The position numbers were made by a program, and so were the translations under genes. 64,000 nt of DNA from Heliopora coerulea (lineage: Eukaryota; Cnidaria; Anthozoa; Scleralcyonacea; Helioporidae). The notes beneath the pieces are model-generated. The model searched no databases, had not been told where the DNA came from, and saw only the letters and a list, made by a program, of their open reading frames with translations. How positions within the stretch are numbered: the first letter of the stretch is position 1; every line of letters starts with the position of its first letter. Location: positions 1,239,501 to 1,303,500 of the forward strand of contig JASJOG010000020.1 of assembly GCA_030142905.1 (NCBI GenBank), in the 5' to 3' direction. Of this stretch, positions 36,955 to 48,746 are shown piece after piece.

Positions 36955-39900
36955 TTACAAAGCATCAGCATCTTTCTTTGACTTCTTTTTCTTCTTTTTC
37001 TCCTTCTTCGTGTCTTCGTCCGGTAGAGAGATCGGATCGGTGGCCTTCCTCTTGATAAAATCTACGAAGTCGGATACTTCTCGTCCGCCGCTGTACTTCT
37101 CGGGCTTGTCTTTGCCATTCTTAGGTGCCCAGTAGATAGTCGGGAATCTGCCAAAAGTAAAGCATGGTCACACATTTTACATACATACATACATACATAC
37201 ATGCGTGCGTGCGTGCACACATACACACGAACGTACAAACGTACGTACATGCATACATACGTATCTATATGTATACACACATACATACACCCAAATATTA
37301 ACTGTTTTGTCCGGACAAGTTCCTACAAGAGTTAAATCAACTGGCGTTAGCTAGAGTAGAAAATTAGAAGTCCTATTGACTGATTTCATTAATTCTTTCC
37401 GGCGGGATAAGACTTCTATTATTTCACTCTAACTAACGCCAGACGATTTTACTCGTCAAGGGAGAGCTCCCACCGGAAACAAAGTTAAAATAGCGGTAAC
37501 TCTTTATGGCTCATATATAACCATTTAGTAAGTAAAATTATCAGACATCAGCAGGGTAAAATAATAGAACACGTGGAAACAGAAGAGAGTCAAATTTGTT
37601 TAACTATATTTTTGAATATATTTTCGTTGCTGTTTTGTTCCACATATCATGGAACGATTGCATCCACAATTACTTGGGACTCGCCTGGTCTTTATCGAGA
37701 CCACCTGAGTGCATGCAATCGTTCAACTGCACAAAAATATAGTCAAGGAAGAGGAATGGTGAAGTTACGACCTCTTCAACAACGGGCAATGGACACGAGC
37801 ACGGAGAAAAGAATGAAAACTTCTATAATTCTAAGTACGAACGCAAAGCCTGGTGTCAACCTACCCTTGAACCTCGTACTCCGGTGGTGAATCATTGGCA
37901 GTAGCATCCATCTTTGCTATTACGACATCTTCAACGTCCTTGAACTGACGCAAGAAAAACGTTAAGTCAGTAAATGAACTCCAGAGGAAGAATTAAAATC
38001 TGAATTGGAAAACATACGACGACGAAACGGGTTTTATAACAAAAATATCCTATTCAATTTCAAAACCATAACGTGCTGCCGCAGTGGCAGAGCACGTTAA
38101 TAAAAATAAGCTAACCAAGCCGTCTGGCTAAAACAACACAAAAGCTTGGCATGTGAAATAATTAAATTTAGACGAAATCGCTAATCTCTGTGGAGACTTA
38201 TGCAATGCATTTCGAAGTGCATAGAGTTCCCTCACACCAATGTCCTCACATCATACCTTTTCACCAAGTTCGTTGTATTTGGGCTCCAGATTCTTGCAAT
38301 GGCCACACCAAGGGGCATAAAATTCGATTAAGACATCTTTGTCAGTATTTCCGACGATTTCTTGGAAGGTTTTACCCACGACTACCTATTAAAAAAAGCA
38401 TCCGAAAATATTTTGCTATAACAATGGTCTTCAAACGCAAATGGAAACGTTTCTTATATTTTAGTTGGGTTGCAACGTAGTTACAATCAAAATAGTCCGG
38501 ATGCTCCGGACGACATAGAGATTAACATGTTTCTACTGGACCCATGTCGTAAAAGGCGCTGCCATGCCAGCGAAGATTGGCTGGAATGAGGTCTGCAGGT
38601 TATACGAATGATTGAGTGGGATTTCAGCCAGACACTTTTTGGCAGTGTAACGGCGAGATTCATCGTCGAGTTTCTTTTGTAATAATGTCGATAAGAAAAA
38701 AAACTGCATTGCAGTTGACAGATGCATGTTTTTCTTTGAAGGTTCGAAACTTCATCATATCGTTTCCAAGGTCAATATCTAACCTTCGTGTCAATCCTAC
38801 TTTAGGGGCGTAACGAATTTGATTACTATTGGACTTTGTCTCGATAATTGGGCTAATTGTGACACTTAAGTTTCTCGTGATCTTACAGGTACTAGGGCAG
38901 TACAAGTTGCACTTTCACCGCAAGCCTTAGAAATTTCTGTCTTCCACGAGTTTCTGGATGGTGCCTTGGGTCACCTGTAGCAGCCCAAAACCTCGCTGAC
39001 GTAGAAAAGCATGATTTAACTGTGTACTGAGTTATCAATTAAATTGAGAAGCTGACTCCTCGATTGAAGTGGGGCTTGTCTCCAAACGATTGTCCACGCC
39101 AAGGATAGGTTGTACGGGTTATAACACCATAGGCGTTACTTGGTAAAGTAACAAATATGGAGAAAAACTTCAGTTTTATATGAAGAGTTTTTGATGCCAT
39201 CAATCTTGTTGAAAGATACAACAGCAACATCAAGCCCATCAACCTTATTGATGGGTACCACAAAAGTTAAATTAGACAATACTTGACTTTTCAAAAGCTT
39301 GGCTCATATCGTGTACATGAACAATATATGCTTCATTAACCTTTCACAAGCCAACATAAGATATATCAGATTGTAGTACAAGTTTTCAACGACTGTTACT
39401 TTAACGAACTTCCTGCACAAATGCCAAAATTTACAACGGAAAAGTGAAATGCTTACTGAATTTTTAAATGGCAGAAATACTGCTGAGTGGGGCGGTTGCC
39501 GAAACAATTGTCTCGGGGCCCATACCATTTAAGGGACTCTGGAAACGTACAGGTGGGGTCTAACTTGGTTGCGAAAGAACCCACATTTAAGGGGAAAAAC
39601 ACGGAGCCAAACAAGACATTCGGGACCAACCTTGACACTCGGTGGCCTTGAATGTCATGACATGTGACCTAAAGTTCCGTGATACAACAATCGTTTGTGT
39701 ACGTAACCCCTTCGGAAAAGAGTTTCTCATCATCGGATGCGTTCGTATCACTTCTTGAGATGGGATACGTTGGAGAACCTACCTTCACTGGACCGTCGTT
39801 AGTTTCAGGAGGGTCTTCTGATTTGATGTATGGTTTGATCTTTGCAGCCAAATAGTCGGTCACGAATTGCTTGAAGGTCTCCACACTGAATAAGGGAAAA

Positions 39901-42900
39901 AATAGCAAGGTTTATCTTTGAACGCGACACAAAACAGTTGATACGTTAAGAATAGATTATTAAGAACACATTTCACAAATTTGAAAAGATCATTGCAGTA
40001 GGACTGCAAGGAAAAGCACGCATGTTAATGTTTATTTCAATGGTACGTGCCACGTTGCTTAGGGGTAGTGCCAAGGAGGGGGGCTACAGCCCCCATCGGT
40101 GCACCTGAGCCCACCCTGTCGGTGAAAAATTAATTTGTCGGGGAATTATCACTGATGATATCACATTTATATGTTGTACAAAATATGAGCACTGGTTGAT
40201 TTAGCCAACAGACTCTTCTCCCAGTCTAAATATAAACTGTTGCTAGTCAGTTGTTAGGATTATTCTTGCAAAAAAGTGACATGATATTTTTGGCCTTCAA
40301 ATAAGGAAATTATAAAGGGGGCAAGGTTTGGGTCCCTCTGGCTTACCTCTCCTATCAAGGACAGTAACCCCTCCGCTGGGGAATTCTTGGCATCCCCCCC
40401 CCTAACTTTGCCTGGTCATGCTAAGCACTTTCTTTGTCTGTCTACCTACCTGAATTTCTCAGGCATGACAAATTTTGAACCAGCATAATTTTTCACAGCC
40501 ACCAGGACGTCTTCTGACGTTTGTCGATCACCAAAGCTTTCCATTTCTCTGCTGAACTCTGTTTTAGATGCAATAGCAAAGTTCAATTTGTCCTTAAAGT
40601 CTTTGGCAACTTTCAAAACTCTGTTTCTCCAATAGTTTGTTCCTTAAAGTGAAATGAAGGAAATTAAAGTTAGTGTGTTCTTTTATTTCTATTCTCTCAC
40701 AACGTTAGGAACTAAATATATTTTTGTTCTTTATACACATACTCTCAAGCTAATTCTCTGAGGAAAACATCATAAGTCCCTGACAGGAATCAAACCTATA
40801 ACCTTCTGATCGCCAGTGAGATGCTCATGTATAAAGAACATTATGTAACTACCAAGCTACCACAATTACATCATTAAATATATTTTTGCTGACACTAGTG
40901 GAATATTTAAGTTGAAAAACAGATCCTCTCATGGATAGTGTTAAGTTATCTCGAGAATATCTCGTGCACTTAAGTTGGATAAAACTCACCTCCAATCCCT
41001 GTGAACTTGATAATAGTTCAACAGGTAGAGTGGCGGACTGGTATCCCAAAAGTGCAAGTTCAAATCCCACCCAAGTCAACATTTTTCAGTTGACTTTGGT
41101 AATGTCAGATTATCATGAAAAGTTTCTTTTCATGTATTCTGTTCATGACTTGTATGGAAATCTTTTTATCCAAGTTTGCATTCTGCACAACTATACTAGT
41201 GTCACAGCTAACATAACTACCATTACTGTTGGATAGCTTTAGAAAGTAAAACAGACCTGCTGATATTGGTTTTATCACAGGGTGTTGGAAGCAGGGGGGC
41301 AGAGCATGAGTAGCTGCCCCAACTTTCTACCTGGGAAGTAATGTTAAACTGAATTATGATTGCTAAACGAGATCATTGCTGAAGTAAACATGATTTTTCC
41401 TTAGATCCACAATTTTTCCTTAGATTTACAAAAGCACTAATTCCAAACTTGAATAACACTCAGGTTATAGTTTTTGACACTTGTACAATGATGGCAACTG
41501 GCCATTAGGATTTTTTAACTCTTGGAGCACAATGTCTGACATACCCACTTGGCAGTTGTGGCCCCTGCCCCCACTTTGATTGACTTGATGATGCATTTGA
41601 GTTTATCATAATGTTGTTTATTGTCCTCACTGATAACATAGTAGAACAACCAACAACATTATTTACATCTGGTTTGCTTATTTCAAATTCCTAGCAATTT
41701 TTGTGCATTTTCCTAACACTATTTATCACCCTTCATCAACTGAAATATAAGATAATTTAAATGATGGTACCTTTAGGGTTCAGCTTATAATCTACATTGA
41801 AATAGGCAACACACAATGGCTTCTTGAACGAGTCTTCATTGTCTGGAGTCATGTGACCAACGAGACCATTTCTAATTGGAAAAAAAGACTTGGACGTAAG
41901 TGAATAACTCCAAGCCAGTGTAGGCAAAATGTTTTCCACTGACAATATGTCATGTCTGTGTGCTATCACATACACAGAAGTATAATATGTGGCATGGTTA
42001 ATAGGTTAGAGTATCAGTAAGTTAAGGAAACTACACAATGACCTGTATAACTGTAAAATTCTAGGAACTTACATATTTTCTTCAATAAACTTTTCAATAC
42101 TACTTCGACTTGCCGATCCTGAATATACAATCTTCGAATCTTCAAATTTACTTTTCAGTCGCATTGGACGGAACAACACAATTTCACTAACAAGCAAGAT
42201 CAAAACATTATTTAGGTATAACATTCAAAGGCCAACAATACAAATTTCCAAATAAAACAACTGTAGCAGACAAATTTCAAAAACTAAGATTTCTAAGTAA
42301 TTTCACCACTTACTCTTTATGTTCCTGATCAGCAAAGACAGCTTCATCTGAAGTGTGAGCAAAGCGACACTTCTCCCTGAGAGCATCAGCTGTCTTCAGA
42401 AACTCCTTCTTCAAGTCACTATCACTTGTAAAGAAGCCTGAACAGTTGTACAAAAATGGGTCAAAACTATAGATTATTATAAGGTTAATCAACATGTACA
42501 GTTATATCTGCACTATATTACAACTATAACTGAGTTTATTGAGAAACTGTAAAACACAATAAGTGCAAAAAATTTTTAATAATTTCCTTATTAAATAATC
42601 AATTTATTTTGGCCAACTATGATAGTTAAAACAGAAAACATCTGATTTAACAACAGAAACTATATGTATAGGAAGTTATTTCTGAACAATATTTGAAAGT
42701 GTTCATTTTCTCACCAAAAACCACAGCATCAAATCCTTCCAAAACTGCCTTCGTAGTCTCAACATCAGTCACCTCTAACAACAAAAACAGGAAAATGTAA
42801 TTAGCTTTTTACATGTATCTTTTTCAGTCTCCTAATGTTCTTCATAACCTAAAGCAGACTTATTTAAGCTGATTTAATGATGAACTAATTGCAGTTTAGT

Positions 42901-45271
42901 CTTTACCAAATGTATGCAAAGCCAAACTAAAGAACTGCCAAGCCTGCAATATTGAAAACATGATGCTTACAGCATGTGACAACTACAGTACATACTGTGG
43001 AATGGTAAAGCAAGAAGTACAACTTTGGTGTTACCATCAGAAAAAGTTTACTTCAGGAAATTCTACCTCATTTAAATAAACACTCTTCTGGAAATTCATC
43101 TTGAGAAAGGATGTAGTCTATCTAAGAAATTACTACTAGATAATGTAGTAGCATTGTTGTTTATTGCATTTAAGCTGTGTTCAGCTGTTGGTACACAGAA
43201 GTTTGAGCTCCAGGTCAGACCACTAAACTGGTAGGAATCAGACTTTTGAGCAAAGCTGCTTCAACACCAAGAAATAACTCTTGTTATTTTTTCAAACGTA
43301 TGAGCACAAATAAATAAGGCTGGATGTATTTATAGCCGTTCAAACACAAACTAATTACCTTTTGAACTTGGACCAGCCTGCTTCTTCATAACTGAGACAA
43401 TTCCCTCTGAAATGTGAAATATAACAAGTTAATGGCATCACAATAAACTTTCTTCAAAGCTCTAGATTAATCTTGTAAACTTACTAGCTTCTCTTGGACC
43501 ATCATAATCTTTCTGCATTTCACCATTTCTAAAGATTTTCAGTGTTGGATAGCCACTAACTCCATATTTACCACAAGTTTCTTTTCCCTCTCCAACACAA
43601 TCAACCTAGCGCATAAATAGAAACTATGAGAATTATTTCCAATATAACACAAGACCACCAACATTTCAAGAAAACCCAATCCTTTAGAATCAACGGTTAA
43701 CAAAAAGTTGGATGAGGGATTTGGTCAATGAGACAATTTAAGAAATGTTGAAATATAGTTGTTAACCAATGCATTATACTAAGGTGATCAAATTCAGAGG
43801 TGGTTCACTTGAACCAGTTGTAGGGAAAAAATTAAGGCTGGGACATGTAAAGCAACACATCAAGTGAACATGTTCCTGGGATATGTCCCTTTTTTGAATA
43901 CACAATATATGTAAGTGTCATGTGGACTTGTTCTAGTTAGTTGACTAGTTTTAATAATCATGACAGAAAGGGGAAATGAGTCAAAGTAAACTGATGTTGG
44001 AAATTACCAGTAAATAATGTGCTGTAATTGGCTATCCAAGGAATTTGTAGCCAAGACTTGTTGCACAAACTGTTCACATGAAGGGTCATGTTATGCAGAA
44101 ACAATTCTGATCCAGTAGCTTGTTACAGGGATACCCATCATATTCAATTCATGTAACAGGCATATGGCAAAATTTTTTCCACATGGAAAACTTTATGAAA
44201 AGTGCCTGTAAGGCAATATACTCTCAGCAGGGCACTCTTACTTCAACCTTGATTAAGTACCTTTACCGAAAGAGGTGGATGTCTGTATAGAATAATCAAT
44301 CTGAAATGGCATATGCTATCTGCAGATGTAATTGTGCATTTAAATTTTAGACAAACTGATCACTGAATAGAGATCAGGTTTGTAAGTAAACCAATCAAAC
44401 GAAAACTAAATTTGCTATCTACAGATGTGTTAAAGCATTCGAATTTTATACCAGCCACTCGATGAACAGACCATCATGAGATTTCTTACAAGCTGGTTTC
44501 CATATAATCGCACACGATCACAGGCGATCGTCGGCGATCCTGTGCGATTATATGGAAACAGTTTTCTGCGATCCTGCGATTCACTGCGATCACTTGCGAT
44601 CGCGATCGCATAGATAGAAAATGTTCTATCTCTGCGATTATATGGAAACACAAGCCAGCGATCGAGTGCGATCCTCCGGTTGAGTGTCTCCGGCGATCCT
44701 GCGATCGTCTGCGATCGTGAACGATTGTATGGAAACTAGGCTTAATTCTTATAATATTCATTAAATCTTTAGTTAAGCGTGCACATGAATATGTACCATA
44801 GTGCAGACACGTCAAAGTTTGAGATGAATGTAGAAATTACGCACTATTTTCAAAAATATTTTACCACTCGTGTTTGCAGTCTAAAAAAAAAACCTGATTT
44901 GAGGACTTCATTGATGTCATAGATACTCACTTTCACCAGAGGAACTGGAGGATCGTTTCTCTTGAGCGAAGTCGCAGCTTGCTCGTACTCAGGAGCAAGT
45001 CGTTTACAATGTCCACACCTGATTCAAAAACAAACAAAACCGTTCCACATCATCCTATCACCTCGCACAGCAAAAATTACACTTGCAACGTGCAAGGGCA
45101 TTCTTCCTGGGGCCTGAGCTCACATTTTGCTTACCATGGGGCAAAGAATTCTGCCAACACTAAGTCCATGCTTTTCATTCGGCTTTCAAAGTTGCTGTCC
45201 GTGAGCTCGATTACATCAGAGCTTGAAACGACGGTAGCAAATAACAGAAGTAACACACTATACGTAGCCAT
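36955..45271 (-). CDS. PDIA3: Protein disulfide isomerase ERp57/PDIA3, complete 13-exon CDS
   Basis: An ER-lumen thiol-disulfide isomerase that acts on glycoproteins with calnexin/calreticulin. Coding exons: 45271-45135, 45018-44931, 43605-43485, 43406-43359, 42774-42715, 42437-42314, 42186-42073, 41871-41771, 40642-40450, 39885-39783, 38385-38257, 37944-37865, 37147-36955. All junctions are GT-AG, phases are consistent, and the sum is 1491 bases, or 496 residues (human about 505, also 13 exons). Signal peptide about 1-18. Domain a has [17 protein letters not shown] with CGHC at 47-50. Exons 3-4 give [14 protein letters not shown] (cis-Pro) and the KKQAGPSS linker. Domains b and b' include [40 protein letters not shown] and KFVMPEKFS. 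Domain a' has SNDGPVKV-type NDGPVKV, then [18 protein letters not shown] with CGHC at 390-393, [23 protein letters not shown] and SGGRE. The tail is lysine-rich and ends KDADAL, not KDEL or QEDL. The intron-spanning model is internally proven by phase and family alignment. Confidence 0.96.
37179..37291. repeat. (CATA)n / (TGCG)n microsatellite in PDIA3 intron 12
   Basis: CATA repeats (37179-37202) pass into TGCG repeats and then degenerate ACGTAC/CATACATA/TATATGTATAC units. It begins about 30 bases from the last exon's acceptor. Confidence 0.85.
37341..37442. mobile_element. MITE in PDIA3 intron 12
   Basis: The ends CTGGCGTTAGCTAGAGT and ACTCTAACTAACGCCAG are inverted repeats extending about 36 bases with few mismatches (AGAAGTCCTAT / ATAAGACTTCT inside). 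Total 102 bases, with no coding capacity. Confidence 0.7.
40725..40840. mobile_element. Small hairpin element with tRNA-like segment in PDIA3 intron 8
   Basis: TGTTCTTTATACACAT at the left end is mirrored by ATGTATAAAGAACA at the right. Inside, on the minus strand, lies the GAGCATCTCACTGGCGATCA and GGTTATAGGTTTGATTCC module shared with the elements at 46.8 and 48.7 kb. The combination suggests the tRNA-like module travels in several inverted-repeat elements. Confidence 0.6.
40889..41207. mobile_element. Possible inverted-repeat element with a second tRNA-like module
   Basis: CTGACACTAGT on the left is matched by ACTAGTGTCACAG on the right. Between them, on the plus strand near 41011-41072, is a tRNA-like A box (TAGTTCAACAGGTAGAGTGG) and B box (AGTTCAAATCCCAC) at tRNA spacing. 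The anticodon region does not fold convincingly. This is a tRNA-derived repeat in intron 8 of PDIA3 rather than a tRNA gene. Confidence 0.4.
44496..44736. mobile_element. GCGATC-rich inverted-repeat element in PDIA3 intron 2
   Basis: GTTTCCATATAATCGC at the left end recurs inverted as GCGATTATATGGAAAC at 44544-44559, at 44634-44649 and, with changes, at 44721-44736. Between these are about a dozen GCGATC or CGATC units, including GCGATCGCGATCGC. The first 64 bases form a palindrome by themselves. No ORF is maintained. It may be a MITE with satellite-like internal expansion. Confidence 0.6.
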
Positions 45272-45420
45272 TCTAATCTTGCCTTTATCGAGTTAAAGGA
45301 ACAGAGAACTGTTAAAGTACATGTGTTCGATTCAAGACGCGCTGTCCTCGTTTGATTGGCTAGTTTGGAGCACGTGGCCCTTTGTTGTCAGGACCCCATT
45401 GGTCCTATTTTTACCGGAAG
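45272..45420 (-). promoter_or_regulatory. PDIA3 upstream region
   Basis: Directly upstream of the ATG are two inverted CCAAT boxes (ATTGG at 45355-45359 and 45398-45402 on the plus strand) and a CACGTGG (45371-45377). These are parts of an ER stress element, but the CCAAT-N9-CCACG spacing is not met. A GGAA ETS-type core lies at 45415-45419. No TATA box was seen. A UPR-responsive promoter is plausible for this gene family but not shown here. Confidence 0.3.
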
Positions 45421-46464
45421 ACCGACTTTTAAAATTTTAAATCCCTGGAGCTTACACGTGATCATATTTCCGCTTTTCTTTCACTGTGGGCGCACATGCA
45501 TGTTTACATCTTGATTAAATCGTATTTTGCATTTATACCGAGACATGAATAAACTCAGCAAGGAATTATTGTTTTCTTGTGACCATCACGTCAAACCGTC
45601 CCTTTAAAAGCTGTTTCATTTAGGTAAATGCTAAATCGGACATTTTCATGAAGCTAAGAGCAACTTAATATTTGCCACAAACAAGGCTTACTTGTACTTT
45701 GCACTATTTTTTGTGTTTAAGAAAAACAACGCTGGATTTTAATTTTCTTTAAGAGTAATGAAGTGATTTATTTCAAACTTAAAATACCACTGTATTTTTC
45801 TTAACAGTTATCAAAATAGACGGGGTCCTTAGAAAATGTTTCCATAATCTACTGTTAATAATCGTTTAATGTAAACTTTAAAGGAGTAGGTATGTTTGTT
45901 TTTCTTTGGTGTTATTTTTTAGCTCATATTTCAGCCAATTTTAGCTTTTTTCTCGGTCCGGTAGCCAAAAGGGACTGGGGAGGATATGTAAAAAATGCGT
46001 CACACCAGGGCGAACACTGAGATTTTAATTTACTTCATAAATGGTTGGTTTAGGTTTAGAATTTAGAATTTACGAGTTTAAAAATTGTATTGTTGACTGA
46101 ACTTATCATAATTTATCAGGCGAAAGTTTAATTTATTTTTTCGTCATCGATTTTGCCATAAACAGGACAAGGGTTGATGCAGTGCGATGCGCCCTCCATA
46201 TCCCCAATTTTTGGCCACAAAATTTAATCCTGAGTTATTGTTCCAGTCTTATTAGATTTCAGTGAAACGTCCTAGTGCCTTGACTAAGCCTTGCTCCTTT
46301 GCTAGCTCAACAAGGTAGCGCCCAAAATGGCCAGATGGTTTTCTCGTTATTGACGGAAATCACAAACTGTTATGAAGGTCTTTGATTAAGGTTGTCATTT
46401 TCAGTCCCCGGCGCGGTCATGTGAACTTCAAATGCTCAGAAATGCATCTTAAAAGATATTTGAG

Positions 46465-46580
46465 GATAAGGTTGCAGTATTAAAATGTTTTATGTTGTCT
46501 AAAGTAACGTCCTTTTGAAAGTCACCTCAGTTGCATGCAGAGCCCTAAACAGAATGTAAACATTGCGGAGATGTAAAATA
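46465..46580 (+). repeat. Dispersed repeat copy shared with 63.0 kb
   Basis: About 115 bases here (landmarks TTGCAGTAT, CTAAAGTAACGTCCTTTTGA, AGTCACCTC, GAGATGTAAAA) match 63020-63137 in the same orientation at roughly 80 percent by eye. The second copy lies just before the LINE fragment and may belong to a retroelement family. Confidence 0.6.
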
Positions 46581-46629
46581 TTTAGCCGAACAGCAGCCAT
46601 GATATGTTAATAATGATATTGATGAAATT

Positions 46630-46779
46630 TATATTTTAGAAGCTCTCGCACTGGTCATCAGAAGGTTGCGGGTTCAATCCCCATCTGGGGCTCAGAAATC
46701 GTTTTTCTGAGGATAGAGCTTGACGATTGTTTATCTATCATCTCAAGATATCTCCAAGCTCTCACACTTCTAAAATATT
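46630..46779. mobile_element. 150-bp hairpin element with tRNA B-box-like core
   Basis: The ends TATATTTTAGAAG and CTTCTAAAATATTA are inverted repeats. Inside on the plus strand, GATCAGAAGGTTACGGGTTCGA-like sequence (CATCAGAAGGTTGCGGGTTC, then AATCCCC) gives a tRNA T-arm that pairs with ATCTGGGG nearby. It is a relative of the adjacent larger element. Confidence 0.5.
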
Positions 46780-46885
46780 AATTTCAACAATAAGAACTTT
46801 TGATGTAGTTAAATGTGCATGGTAGCTTGGAAGATATGTGATTTTAAGCGCATGCTCTCAAGCTATTCTACTCAGAAAAACTTTC

Positions 46886-46962
46886 TGAGTCCCTGACGGG
46901 AATCGAACCCGTAACCTTCTGATCGCCGGTGAGATGCTCTAACCATTGAGCTACATTGACTC
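46886..46962 (-). repeat. tRNA-like module (left terminus of the inverted-repeat element)
   Basis: On the minus strand, GTCAATG TA GCTC AATGGTTA GAGC forms an acceptor 5' side and a perfect D arm. ACGGG TTCGATT CCCGT forms a perfect T arm. The anticodon arm has one mismatch and a 7-base loop, CCGGCGA, with C where U33 belongs. The acceptor pairs at 5 of 7 positions. It is degenerate and repeated, so it is a tRNA-derived repeat, possibly with a working Pol III promoter, rather than a decoding tRNA. Confidence 0.6.
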
Positions 46963-46985
46963 AGATGGTGAGCGTAGGTTACGTT

Positions 46986-47298
46986 CATAGGCGTACGGGC
47001 ATTAATCATTTGGGGGGGGGGGGGGGCAGAGATGATCTGCCCGAATCGCTGTGCTCGAATGTTTAGTTAGAAAAAACCTAGGAATAGGAATTACATACTG
47101 CACACGGTATATATATGGCAACCTGAATGCACGCTAATATCCAAACTCTTGTTCATCGTTACCGATTTTTGAAAATTTTTCTGTTTTAATGACGCTTAGA
47201 AATTTATTTTTCCCAATTCTATCTGAGCTATTTGCCCGAATCTTGTCCTTTCCAAATTTTTTGGGGGGCAGTTGCCCCCCCTGCCCCGTACCCCTATG
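46986..47298. mobile_element. Nested 313-bp MITE with 8-bp target duplication
   Basis: The terminal inverted repeats CATAGGCGTACGGG and CCCGTACCCCTATG enclose 313 bases. GTTACGTT (46978-46985) and GTTACATT (47299-47306) flank it as a near-exact 8-bp target-site duplication, a length typical of hAT elements. Subterminal G and C runs (15 G at 47012-47026, C-rich at 47273-47280) are also mirrored. It sits inside the left arm of the larger element and so inserted after it. Confidence 0.7.
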
Positions 47299-48685
47299 GT
47301 TACATTGATGTAATACGGAGGCTTCTAGGTATAACACCCTGCAAATTCAATTTAGCGACTTTTTTTTTTCAAGTTAGTGACGTTTTCTTTTCTTTTGTTT
47401 TTTTTTTTATAATTTAGCGATTTATTTTTTTCAATTTAGCGACTTTTTTAATTTCAATTTGGCCGCTTTTTTTTTTCAATTTAGCGACTTTTTTTCAATT
47501 CGGTGAATTAATATCCAACTTAACTCAACGTTTACTCTACCATAGCTGTGCTCACGGGCCTGCCACATATTTCAATATGACAGTGACGGCATGGCCCACC
47601 GGGACATTTCTCGGTGGGCCCAAGAGTTTGTAGGATCTGGACTCCAAAGATTTGAAGGGAGAAGACTATCGTGTAAAACGTTTGTTGCGTGCAAAGGCAT
47701 CACAAAAGTGAAGTTTTGTGTAGAATTATGGTATTTAAAACTCCCGTAGGCCCTGTAGGGGGTGACTTTTAATCATTTTATATTTTGTTATCAATGCAGT
47801 TCATGATGTTACTTGTTTCTTCTAAGTTTTTATCTTTATGAATTTAAGGTTTTGGCCTCTACAATTCATTTTGTTGTTTGTTTTCGTTGGCCGCAGTCTC
47901 TTCCCTCCAACCTTACACCCCCCTGTAAAAAGTGAGCCTAAGCACATCATTTCCCAGCCCCTATTTGAGAGCCACGGCCTCAATTTCAATATGACAATTA
48001 AAATTGGTTTCAAATTTACGTATTTGTAGAATATTAGGAAGTAACAGCTGGTAGTATGTATTAAATCAGCAATTCATTATCAAAATTATGTCCATTTATC
48101 TGCCAAGTACTGACTTGGACGATGGTTTTAGTTCAGTTTGAACTGCATCTAAGATATATTGGGGCGCTCTGTTACTTGTTTTGAAATGAAGCCGTTTTAA
48201 CTCTCTTTAAATGTGATAAACAGATGTCAATCCCACGTTTGCAACTTAGCAGGCTCCGTATCTCGTTATTTTGGAATCCCAAATAGAAATATTCACAAAC
48301 ATTCGTGTCCTTATCCTCGGCTCCAAGTTTATTTGTCATATTGAAATGTCTGAAAGCCCCGTGAGCGTAGCCATAGTAAAGTAAACGTTTAGCTTTTATT
48401 GAATATTAGTTCACCGAATTGAAAAAAATGTCGCTAAATTGAAATAAGGGGTCGCTAAATTAAAAAAGAAAGTCGCTAATTTAAAAAGATAAAAGTCACA
48501 AAATTAAAAAAAGAAGTCGCTAAATTGAATTTGCAGGGTGTAATACCTAGAAGTCACCGTAATTTAATCACATCATTAACACTACAAATAGGCGACATAT
48601 CGAGACTTGCAGACTGGCAGTACACATGTCTACCATCATTACGAACCAGTACATAATGTAACCTTCGCTCACCATCTGAGTCAAT

Positions 48686-48746
48686 GTAGCTCAATGGTTA
48701 GAGCATCTCACCAGCGACCAGAATTCGACACCTGTCAAGGGACTCA
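48686..48746 (+). repeat. tRNA-like module (right terminus, damaged)
   Basis: The same module as at the left end, on the opposite strand: TGTAGCTCAATGGTTAGAGC and CATCTCACCAGCGACCAGAA. The T arm is shortened (the GGGTTCGATTCCC block is altered to ATTCGACACCTGTCAAGG). The A box is intact and the B box is lost. Confidence 0.55.

Noticed and set aside
45350..45402. ER stress response element upstream of PDIA3
   Set aside because: CCAAT boxes and CACGTGG are present, but the spacing and order do not match CCAAT-N9-CCACG. Only the parts are reported.
46886..46962. Functional tRNA gene (Ala-like GGC anticodon)
   Set aside because: The acceptor stem has two mismatches, the base at position 33 is C and the module is repeated in mobile elements with decay. 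It is called a tRNA-derived repeat.
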